Assembly: GCA_900696465.1 (NCBI GenBank)
Contig: CAADGE010000027.1
Span: forward strand, 124,001 to 188,000
DNA length: 64,000 bases
DNA from: an uncultured Planctomycetota bacterium
GTDB taxonomy: Bacteria; Planctomycetota; Phycisphaerae; UBA1845; UTPLA1
Direction: 5' to 3'
Each line of letters begins with the position of its first letter. Position 1 is the stretch's first letter. Shown piece after piece: positions 31,790 through 40,600 of this stretch. Both the position numbers and the translations under genes were made by a program. The notes below the pieces were generated by a model. That model was given only the letters and a program-made list of their open reading frames with translations, was not told where the DNA came from and made no database searches.

Positions 31790-34700
31790 TCAGGCATCCA
31801 CCACCGTGACGGTCACACGGCCGACCTCGATGTCGTGTGCCGAGCCCGTACCGCCGATCGACAATTCGAGCTGAAGATACAGCGGCCCGTCGATGGCCAC
31901 GGACATCGGCAGGACGACCTCGTAACAGTTCCACGCGATCGACTTGCGATCGACGTCGTTATCGAGCAGGTTGACGAACGTGCCGTTGTCCTGCGTCGTG
32001 CGGGCCCGGGTGTTGTTGATGAAGCTCAGCGACGAGGTCACGCGGTAACAGACGCGCACGCGGACCAGTTCCTGCGGCGTGCCGAGAATCGACGACGCCA
32101 CGTGCACGGGGATGAGCACGTTCTGCGTACCGGTCTGATTCGGCCGCACGCGCATCGTCCCGTTTGGCGTCGGGATCATGGTCAGTGCCGTGCTGCTGGC
32201 CACGGCGGTCAGCGGGCTGACGTCGATCGGCTTCTCGCCGTTGACCTTGTAGCAGTCGGCCTTGACGCAGCCGTCCACGTGCAGCGCCTCCTCCGGCGGC
32301 ATCGGAGGATTGGGACCGACGCCGACGTAGCCGGTGGTTTCTTCAATATGAATGTGCGGGGCGTCGCCGGTCTTAAGTTGCAGTGACAGACCCGCATTCG
32401 AGGAAACCATCTCGGTGTACACCGTGCCGTCCACCCGGGCGTTGTTGACGACGTGCAACTGCTGCTCGGGCATCGTCGTGCCGATGCCGACGTTGCCCAT
32501 CGAGTCGAACCGGACGCGCTCGATACCATTGACGCGGAAAGTCATGTCATTCGTGCCGAGGTAGCCGATCTGCCCGCGGAATTCGTTCAGGTTGGTGTTG
32601 AAATTGATCGCCCCGACGTAGTCAGGGTTGGTCGTGTCGTTCCGCAATTCGAGTACCGAACCGTTCGTATGGCTGGAGGTGATCAACCGGGTCACGGCCT
32701 GTGTGTCCACGACGTCGATGCTCCAGACAGGAACGATCGGGCCGATGCCGAGGTTGCCGCTGGAGATTGCGCCGATGCGGACGTTGCCGCCTTCACGGTT
32801 GATCGCCAGATCGGCGGCGACACCGTTGGACCTGGCCTGGATTTCGTTGTCATCCAATGCGAGATTCAGGGCGTTCGAGGCGCCGAGTTGCAGAAAGCCG
32901 CCGCTGACCGCGTTCACATCGGTGCCGCCGATTACGTGGAGCCGAACGTCCGGCGAAGCGGTGCCGATGCCGACGTGATTCGTGGCGGAATTGAGCGCCA
33001 TCGTCGCGGCGGTGATCAGATTGGCTGCCGGGCCGTTGCCGATGATGAGATTGCCGGGGCCGCCGCCGTTGTTCGTGCCGGTCGAGATCAACTGCCAGAA
33101 GCTGCCGCCCGCGCTCTGATTTCCAAGGACATGCCAGGTGCCGAATACGGAGTCACTGTCGACGCGCGAAGCGACGAACTGGTTGGTGACCAGATGCAGC
33201 GGCGCTTCCGGCAGGAACGTTCCGATGCCGACGTCGCCGTTGCCGGCCGGGTTGAGCAGCACATCGCCGCCCATCGTGGAGCCGTGCAGTTCAAGCGTCT
33301 CGTCGATGTTGATGCCGCCGTTCAGGATCTGGCCGCCGGCGCGACCGGGCAGATGGGCATACTGCGGATGGTCGTCGTCGAGCAGTCCCATGAGCGAGCC
33401 GTGGTCGTTCGTGGCCGCACTGGTCTGGAGCGTGCCGTCGGGGAACATGATGCCATCCACGCCCGGTGTGCCGCGCACTTCCAGCGCTGCCTGCGGCGGC
33501 GTAATCGGATTGGCAAAGGGGAAGTTGATGCCGACAAAACCCTCCGGCTCGATGATAAAGGGGACTGCATCGAGCAGACCCTGCCGGAAGAGATACATCG
33601 AGCCCGGCGGCATCGCGCCCGAGAAGGCGCCGACCGAACCCGATACGGCATACTCCCAGGTAGCGTTGGAAGAGGCACTGCGGAACTCGACGATGGCCGA
33701 GTCGGTGTTGGTTCCGGTGAACCGCGTGACGAAGAAGCTGCTGTCGACGACCTGAAGCTTGCGGAACGGCGCGTTTGTACCGATACCGACGCGTATGGCA
33801 TCCAGCGACAGCGTGTTGTCCGCGTTCAGAATGATCCGGGCATCGAAGTTATTCGCCGGGTTGCGCGTAAAGTCGATGTACGGCGTGCCGAGGTTGCGAA
33901 CGAGTTCGATGTGGGCCTGCGAAGCGACATCCAGCCCCATGTGCACGCCATCGCTGAGGTTGGCGGTCATGCCGCCGGTACCGGCGACGTGCAGTGGGTT
34001 CTCCGGAAGCTCATTGCCCAGGCCGATGCCTACGAATCCGCCGAACGGCGTGATGTGCACGTCGGCCATCGACTGCCGGTTGATGAACAGGCCTTCCGGG
34101 ACGCCAGCCAGATTGCTCACCGTCAAAAGGTCGGCCTGCAGCGTGCTGACCATGCCGGTTCGATCGGTGAAGTCGATACCCGCGAACCCGATCGCATTGG
34201 TTCCATCGGGGTTGGTTTCGAGGGTGATGATGGGGTCTTCAAGATCATCTGCAAGGTGAAGCAGTGATTGGGGATCACGCTGCGGATTGGTGTGCCCGAT
34301 GGCCATGAAGCCGGATACGTCGTCGATGAAGAGCCGCGAGACGCCTGCGGGGGCCTCTGCGACGAACGGGCTGTTGCTGGCAAAGGCGCTGGCACGAACG
34401 CTGCCGTCGCATCTGACATCGCCGACGATATGCAGCGGAAACTGCGGATTGCTCGTGCCGATACCGACGAAGGTATTGAGCGGATCGACGTAGAGGGTCG
34501 AGCCGTTGTCGTTCCAGTACGCATCACCGCCGCGCGGGCCGTCGCCGACCTGGCCGGGAGCGGCGGCGGTAGTCTGCGTGGTGCCGTCGGCAAAAATGAT
34601 GCCGCCCTGGTGGAGACGCAGCCAGCCGTCCAGCTCCAGCTTGTGGGTCGGATCGTTTACGCCGATGCCCACGTTGCCCTGAACGAACAGACCGCCGGGT

Positions 34701-35200
34701 CCGTCGAGTGCCAGCGGGCCAGCATTTGTCTGGATGCTTCGTCCCTCGCCCGGTCCGCCCTTGTTGTAGGCCTCGTCCAGACTCGTCGGATCGCCGCCGG
34801 TCTTGGCGTGGAGGGCGTAGGGCGTCGGGGTCAGGCATTGGCGCGGCGAGAGCACGGTATAGACCCCGGCGTCGGCACTGCGGCGCACAGAGACTTCCAG
34901 CCAGCGAGGTCCGCCGTCAAACGCGCCATCGCCGAAGTCGAGCATCGTGGTGAACACACCTTTTTCGACCTGCATCGCAACCGGCGCGGCGAAGCTGCCG
35001 ATCTGGGCGATCACGTTTCCGCCCGTCGGGGCGTCGTAGAGTGTGAAGATCGCGTCGCACGGTTCATCGAGCCCCACGCCGTCGAGTTTCAACTGCCCCT
35101 GGTAGGTGATCGTCGTGGGTGATGGCCCCTCGGCTCGAAGCGGTGAAGGTGAAGCGAGCAGGATACCGGTCGCGGTAAACAGACAAACGATGCGAAACAT
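31790..35200 (-). CDS. Giant secreted tail-fibre-like protein with VGIGT repeats
   Basis: 1136 aa; AGGAGAG lies six bases before the ATG. The signal peptide is MFRIVCLFTATGILLASPSP. The N-terminal domain (about 25-140) has the TITYQGQLKLDGVGLDEP and FTLYDAPTGGNVI pattern common in bacterial surface fibre proteins. At least eight copies of 'VGIGTxxPxxxLHVxG' follow (for example VGIGTSNPQFPLHIVG, VGIGTASPDVRLHVIGG, VGIGTTMPEQQLHVVN), the repeat seen in phage-tail-fibre-like and S-layer-like proteins. The C-terminal 150 residues form a beta-sandwich-like domain (VRVRVCYRVTSSLSF, YLQLELSIGG). No peptidase_S74 chaperone motif or anchor is visible. It probably trimerises outside the cell as an adhesin or surface fibre. 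Confidence 0.85.
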   Translation of the reverse strand: MFRIVCLFTATGILLASPSPLRAEGPSPTTITYQGQLKLDGVGLDEPCDAIFTLYDAPTGGNVIAQIGSFAAPVAMQVEKGVFTTMLDFGDGAFDGGPRWLEVSVRRSADAGVYTVLSPRQCLTPTPYALHAKTGGDPTSLDEAYNKGGPGEGRSIQTNAGPLALDGPGGLFVQGNVGIGVNDPTHKLELDGWLRLHQGGIIFADGTTQTTAAAPGQVGDGPRGGDAYWNDNGSTLYVDPLNTFVGIGTSNPQFPLHIVGDVRCDGSVRASAFASNSPFVAEAPAGVSRLFIDDVSGFMAIGHTNPQRDPQSLLHLADDLEDPIITLETNPDGTNAIGFAGIDFTDRTGMVSTLQADLLTVSNLAGVPEGLFINRQSMADVHITPFGGFVGIGLGNELPENPLHVAGTGGMTANLSDGVHMGLDVASQAHIELVRNLGTPYIDFTRNPANNFDARIILNADNTLSLDAIRVGIGTNAPFRKLQVVDSSFFVTRFTGTNTDSAIVEFRSASSNATWEYAVSGSVGAFSGAMPPGSMYLFRQGLLDAVPFIIEPEGFVGINFPFANPITPPQAALEVRGTPGVDGIMFPDGTLQTSAATNDHGSLMGLLDDDHPQYAHLPGRAGGQILNGGINIDETLELHGSTMGGDVLLNPAGNGDVGIGTFLPEAPLHLVTNQFVASRVDSDSVFGTWHVLGNQSAGGSFWQLISTGTNNGGGPGNLIIGNGPAANLITAATMALNSATNHVGIGTASPDVRLHVIGGTDVNAVSGGFLQLGASNALNLALDDNEIQARSNGVAADLAINREGGNVRIGAISSGNLGIGPIVPVWSIDVVDTQAVTRLITSSHTNGSVLELRNDTTNPDYVGAINFNTNLNEFRGQIGYLGTNDMTFRVNGIERVRFDSMGNVGIGTTMPEQQLHVVNNARVDGTVYTEMVSSNAGLSLQLKTGDAPHIHIEETTGYVGVGPNPPMPPEEALHVDGCVKADCYKVNGEKPIDVSPLTAVASSTALTMIPTPNGTMRVRPNQTGTQNVLIPVHVASSILGTPQELVRVRVCYRVTSSLSFINNTRARTTQDNGTFVNLLDNDVDRKSIAWNCYEVVLPMSVAIDGPLYLQLELSIGGTGSAHDIEVGRVTVTVVDA

Positions 35201-35639
35201 GGCTTCTCTCCTGACAGCCGGCGTTGCCGCCGGTAATAGCTCAGACCCGCGGGTCGCGGCCGTGCGAACCCGATGCAGGCGCGACGCGGCTATGGCCGCC
35301 TTGCGCCGTCAAACCAATCAACTTGTTTTCGGAATGTGTATCAGGAGTTGAAGCCCGTTACTGCGCGCTGCCAGAAGCGACCCATGCGAGGAGCGCTCGC
35401 GCGATGCACCGGGTACAAGGCCGCCTGAGTCCCATCCCGCAAGAGATGCTCGGCCCCGGCCGGAACGTAACCGGTCGATTCCACCTCGACGCTCGTTGCC
35501 CGCGAGCGTCGACGGAGCGTTGCATCCCTTCATGCCCTGCCGCGTTCTTGCGCGGCCACCAAATCGTTACGACGAGGCGATCGGATCGGCGCGGTCCTGG
35601 TCGTCGAACAACCGCGGCACCACCGCCTGCCCCGATGGT
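35201..35639. other. Intergenic region with a perfect hairpin
   Basis: 439 bp between two minus-strand genes, without a supportable ORF. A 10-bp perfect inverted repeat lies at 35486-35512; it has no T-run on either side, so it is a weak terminator or a regulatory site. No promoter was recognised for the fibre gene. Confidence 0.4.
35486..35512. repeat. Perfect 10-bp inverted repeat
   Basis: TCGACGCTCG and CGAGCGTCGA are separated by TTGCCCG. The hairpin lies downstream of the lipoprotein gene and upstream of the fibre gene. It could weaken read-through between the two. Confidence 0.5.
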
Positions 35640-36698
35640 TTATACGCGGCTCATGGTTACGGCGACGCGCGCGAAGCTGTTGCTCAACGCCGTCAGCGTG
35701 CCCTGCAGCGTGCCGTCCGCCAGTTCCTGCACGTCGAAAGTGAACTCGACCTCGGTGGACTGTCCCAGGACGGTGGCCAGAACCGACCAGACGACCCGGT
35801 TGCCGGAGACGTCGCGTACGCGAGATTCCATCAGTTGAAATTCCTGCTGGCTCGATTCGTCGACCAGCCGGGAAATCTTTCCGCGAGAGATGGTCACCAG
35901 CATGTTGCTGCTGGCGTTGGTCGCTTTCCATGTGCCGTCGAAGCGGAGCACGAGGGCGTTCTCGAGCACCGTTGTCACCGTGAAGATGGTTACCAGCGGG
36001 CCAATGATGCCCGCAAGCGGCGCCCAGATGATCGCTACGACCGCCAGGATGAAGCCGACGCTGTCGATGACATCGCGGCTTCCCGGCTTGAAGCCGAAAT
36101 CCGGACCGGTACCGGTTCCTCCGCCTGATCCGCCACTGGTGCCGCCGGGGGTGCCGATGGCGGTGGAGCTGGAGTTGGCGCCCTGCTGTTCGATGCGCGT
36201 GGCGACCTCGAGCAGGTCGCGATTGGCGGCCGCGTATGGATTGTCGAAGTTGAGCCGGGCGGAGTCGGTCGGAACGAGCGAGTCGAGCGGCCGCGACCAT
36301 GCCTGACCGTCCGAACTGGTGATCGTCGCGACGCGGCGCTGATTGTCAAACTGAATCGTCGCCGACTTGGCGCCGACCTTGAAGGAGAACTGGGTGATCG
36401 TGAACTGCTCGTCGTGGAAGCCATACTGACCGGAGACCTGCCGCTGCGTGTCCGGATAGACGAGCCGGAATGACTGAGACTGCGGGAAGATCTCCATCAT
36501 CACGGCACCCTGAAACGCCGTTCCCTTCAGTGCTTCCGTCAATGGGTGCGATTCGTTCAGTGGGATCTGATACGCGCCGGCGGTCGTCGGCAGGAGGCCG
36601 CCTTGCCCGCAGCCGGGCAGCGTGTGCATGCTGATCATCAGGAGGATGCAGAGGACCGCCTGAATACGATGAGCGCAGTTGTGTCGTGACCCAAACAT
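35640..36698 (-). CDS. Lipoprotein with a hydrophobic mid-helix, function unknown
   Basis: 352 aa. The start at 36698 is decided by GGAGGT six bases upstream; the frame is open further upstream but lacks support. The signal peptide AVLCILLMISMHTLPGC ends in a lipobox (LPGC). After about residue 160 there is a Gly/Ser/Thr linker (GGTSGGSGGGTGTG). A strongly hydrophobic stretch follows (VGFILAVVAIIWAPLAGIIG, then PLVTIFTVTTV). The last 120 residues are beta-rich (VVWSVLATVLGQSTEVEFTF and FARVAVTMSRV). I do not recognise a family. A protein with both an acyl anchor and an internal hydrophobic segment would be unusual. Confidence 0.7.
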   Translation of the reverse strand: MFGSRHNCAHRIQAVLCILLMISMHTLPGCGQGGLLPTTAGAYQIPLNESHPLTEALKGTAFQGAVMMEIFPQSQSFRLVYPDTQRQVSGQYGFHDEQFTITQFSFKVGAKSATIQFDNQRRVATITSSDGQAWSRPLDSLVPTDSARLNFDNPYAAANRDLLEVATRIEQQGANSSSTAIGTPGGTSGGSGGGTGTGPDFGFKPGSRDVIDSVGFILAVVAIIWAPLAGIIGPLVTIFTVTTVLENALVLRFDGTWKATNASSNMLVTISRGKISRLVDESSQQEFQLMESRVRDVSGNRVVWSVLATVLGQSTEVEFTFDVQELADGTLQGTLTALSNSFARVAVTMSRV

Positions 36699-37624
36699 CT
36701 TTCTACCTCCGATCGCGCAGGGCGCGTCTCGTGATGCGTTCTCCCCGCTGGAATGGAAAGGTGCGATAGAAATGAACCGCCCCCATCCCTCCGTCTCCAG
36801 CGAGAGAGGAGTTATCGTACCTTCTACTACATCAGAACGGCCCTCGAAAGTCAATCGTTTCAGGACCCTATCGCCCGATCATTTGCCCGAATCGTCGCGC
36901 AGCTCGGGCTGTCGCGCGGCCCGTGGCGATGCAGCGGCACCAATTTCTGCTGCCTGCTCGATCCATTGATCACATGTGCCCGCCGTTTTGGATGCACATT
37001 TCGTTAGCTCTGTCGGTTATCCGCGTCTTGTGTCCGTAGTGCATGGCATGCTGATTATCGGATGCAACGGAAAAATGGCCGGGGCGATCCGGATTCGTCG
37101 AGTCCTGAGCAGTCGCGCGTCACAGGCAGACCCGTCGGGACAGCGCCGCGAGTGTTGTCGGTTCAATAAAATGGTGTCTGGATCGCTGGTTTCCGCGCAC
37201 GCCGTTTATTAGAATGGGTTCTGGGACGAAACGGTCCGACGCGACGATTCGCGTCCGACGTGGTTCTCGGTCGCACCGTGTCCACGGTACATCCGCAAGA
37301 CCATGTCGCGTCAGGGGAAAACAGCGACAGCCGCTCGAAGCCGGCGATTTTGCACTTTGCACGTCGAAGCTTCGCCGCTTCACGGGCCAGACTGGGAGGG
37401 AACGACATCCGCGTCGTCACCACGAGCCATTCCGGAAAATTCGGCGATCGCTGTGCGAGGATTCTGCCCGACGCGATCCTGATTCATGCGCTTTCTGGTG
37501 CGGGTACCTGTTCTTGCACTGCGATGCGATGCAGAGATGAATATCTGATTCAACGAGCGCGACGTCGAGGCCTTCGGATCAACGCGCCACCAGGACATAC
37601 ACTGCAATTGAAGGGGACAACGAT
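36699..37624. other. Long intergenic region, no supportable gene
   Basis: 926 bp between a minus-strand lipoprotein gene and the plus-strand Ig-repeat gene. Short open frames at 37214-37540 and 37260-37649 overlap each other in different frames and have neither a ribosome-binding site nor any recognisable domain. The second also runs into the start of the real gene. I see no strong hairpin or promoter pair. Confidence 0.45.
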
Positions 37625-40600
37625 ATGCTTAATCAATCAACAATTCTGACGGTCACACGAACGCCGCGGATTGCTCGGCGACAAGTCACAATTCGCCATG
37701 CTGCGATCTTTCTGATGGTGGCTGCGGCTTGTACCGGTCTCTGCGCGACGATGGCGAACGCCGGCGCGGTGAGCGTGACCGGCACGATGGAGGTCCGCTC
37801 CAACAGCGCCATCGACGGCGTGTTCAGCCCGACGACGCTCAACCCGGTCATCACGGAAACCGTCGGCGCGGGCGAGTGGCCGAGCAATTCGGAGATTCAC
37901 ATCGTCGCACCCGCGGGGTTCGTCTTCAACACGACGCTCCCGGTGACCGGCGAGGTGATCGTCGGCGATATCGATATCGGCGGCGGCGCCGGCATGCCCT
38001 TCGATGTGACGCCGGGTGCAACGTCGATCGTCTTCACGGTGAACAACGCCAGCACGGTCGCTTCGTCCATCCGCTTTCTGAACATTCAGCTTCGGGCGAC
38101 GAGTTGCGCGGCCGCCGTGCTGGGCAACGCCGCCGACATCCTGGTCAGTATTCTGAATCCGGTCGGCGCTCCGGCCAACGCGGTGCTGGTCGACGTCAGC
38201 GTGGGGAACAGCTCGGCGGACCTCGATCATTTCACCCTGACGGCTGATCCGCTGACCCAGCTCCCGGGCAGCAACATCCTCTTTACGCTCACGGCGCGCG
38301 ACACCTGCGCGAATCCGATCGCGTTTTTCCGCGCACAGGATTTCAACGCCGCGCACGCCCTTCCGCTCAACACACCGATCGACCTGCTCGCGGCGGGAGG
38401 TGCGGCCACACGAACCTTCAGCAACGGCTCCATCGCCGTAACTGCCGGCGGTGCGAACATGGCGACGATCGACGCCGCCGTGATGTTTGACGCCAATGGT
38501 CAGGGTACGTTCAACGCGACCAGCCCGACCGGCGAAGATCCGCCGATCAACATGGGTGCGACGCTCGCTGTCGCCTCGGGCAGCGTGAATGTTCGCTGGA
38601 TCAACGCATCCTGCGCGCTGGCACCGGTCGATGCGCTCCGCTCGCTCGGTGCGCTGCATGCCGTCATCGTCACGGTCACGCAGAACGCCGGCACTCCGCT
38701 GGCGGGCGTGGATGTCACCTTCAACATATCCGCCGGACCGAACGCCGGCACCATGGGCCTGGCGACGACGAACGGCGCCGGACAGGCCGCCTTCTTCTAC
38801 AACGGTGTCGGCGGACCCGGCGTGGACACGATCGACGCCAGCGGCGCGGTCGGCGCCGTTACGTTCATGTGCACAACGACCGCTGAATGGGTTGATCCAA
38901 GCTGCGTGATCACGCCGATGGCCGCCAGTCTGGTCGGCGGCATGCAGACGGTCAGCGTGGATGTTGATCGACGACCCGGCGTGGACGCGCCGAACGGCAC
39001 GACCGTCAACTTCGAGATCATCGCCGGACCGAATGCGGGCACCGTCGGCAACAGCGTCACCGCGGCCGGCACCGCGACGTTCATGTACATGAGCAACGGT
39101 CAACCCGGTGTGGACACGATCCGGGTCAGCGGCAACATCGCCGGCGCCGTGTTTGAATGCATCGCCACGAAGGAATGGATCGACCCGGTCTGTGCGCTCG
39201 ATCCGGCGACGGACGTCAACCAGGTGAACACGGCACACACCGTGACGATCACGCTGCTTCGACGTCCCGGCGTGCCTGCGGCGGGCAACAACGTGACCTT
39301 CGATGTCACGGCCGGACCGAACGCCGCCGCCGTCGCCCCGCAGGTGCTCGTGACCAATGCCCTCGGGCAGGTGGACTTCACCTACATGGGCGGTGCGACG
39401 CCGGGCGTGGACACGATCACCGCAGACGGCACCGTGGACGGCGTGCCCTTCATGTGCACGGCCTCGAAGGAGTTCATCAACTCGGGATGTATGCTTCAGC
39501 CGCTGGCGGATACCAATAACACCGGCACGATTCACACGGTCACGGCGACCGTTTTGCGGAACAATCCACCGAACACGCCGGCCGTGAACGTTGTCGTCAA
39601 CTTCACCGTCGCCGGCGTGAACAATGTCGCCGGCGCGGTGCTGACCGATGTCAACGGCGTCGCGGTCTTCAGCTATCAGGACACCGGCGGGCCGGGCGTC
39701 GACACCATCACGGCCAATGCGACCGTGGACGGCGTCAACACGACCTGCATGGCTACCAAGACCTGGATCAACGCACAGTGCAGTCTTACGCCGCCGAACG
39801 ATACCAACCCGGTCGGTTCGATGCACATGGTCACGGTCCACGTGACGCAGAACGGCGCGAATGCCGCGGGCGTGGTCGTGAACTTTGACGTGACCGCCGG
39901 ACCGAATGCCGGCGTGGTCATTCCCGCAGCCATCACCAATGGCGGCGGCCTGGCCTTCGCCAGCTACACGAGCAACGGCGTGGTCGGAACGGACACGATC
40001 ACCGCATCAGGGAATATCAGCGGCGCGCAGTTTACCTGTACGGCCACCAAGAGCTGGATCGTTGTGCCGACTTGCAACATCGCAGCGATGGCGCCCAGCG
40101 CGGTCGGCGGCATGCAGACCGTCAGCGCGACGGTGGAGCGCGCTCCCGGCGTGCCCGCGATCGACGGCACCGTGGTGAACTTTGCGGTCATCGCCGGACC
40201 GAACGCAGGAACGGGCGGCAATGCAATGACCACGGGCGGCGTGGCCAATTTCATGTACACCAGCAACGGTCTGCCCGGCGTGGATACCATCAACGCCAGT
40301 GCGACCATCGACGGCATCAACACCAGTTGCTTCGGCATCAAGGAATGGATCAACCCGGTCTGCTCGCTGGATCCGATCATGGATGTCAATCGCGTGAATA
40401 CGGCGCACACCGTCACGCTCACGCTCTATCGCCGTCCGGGCGTGCCGGCTGTCGGTGCCAACGTCACGGTGGATGTCACAGCAGGGCCGAACGCGGCCGC
40501 GGTCGCTCCGCAGCTATTGGTGACCAACGCGCTGGGCCAGGCGGACTTCACCTACCTCGGCGGTGCGACGCCTGGCGTGGATACGATCACCGCATCCGGC

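Noticed and set aside
37214-37649. Two overlapping plus-strand ORFs before the Ig-repeat gene
   Set aside because: They occupy different frames over the same bases, lack start signals, and show Arg-rich, featureless sequence.
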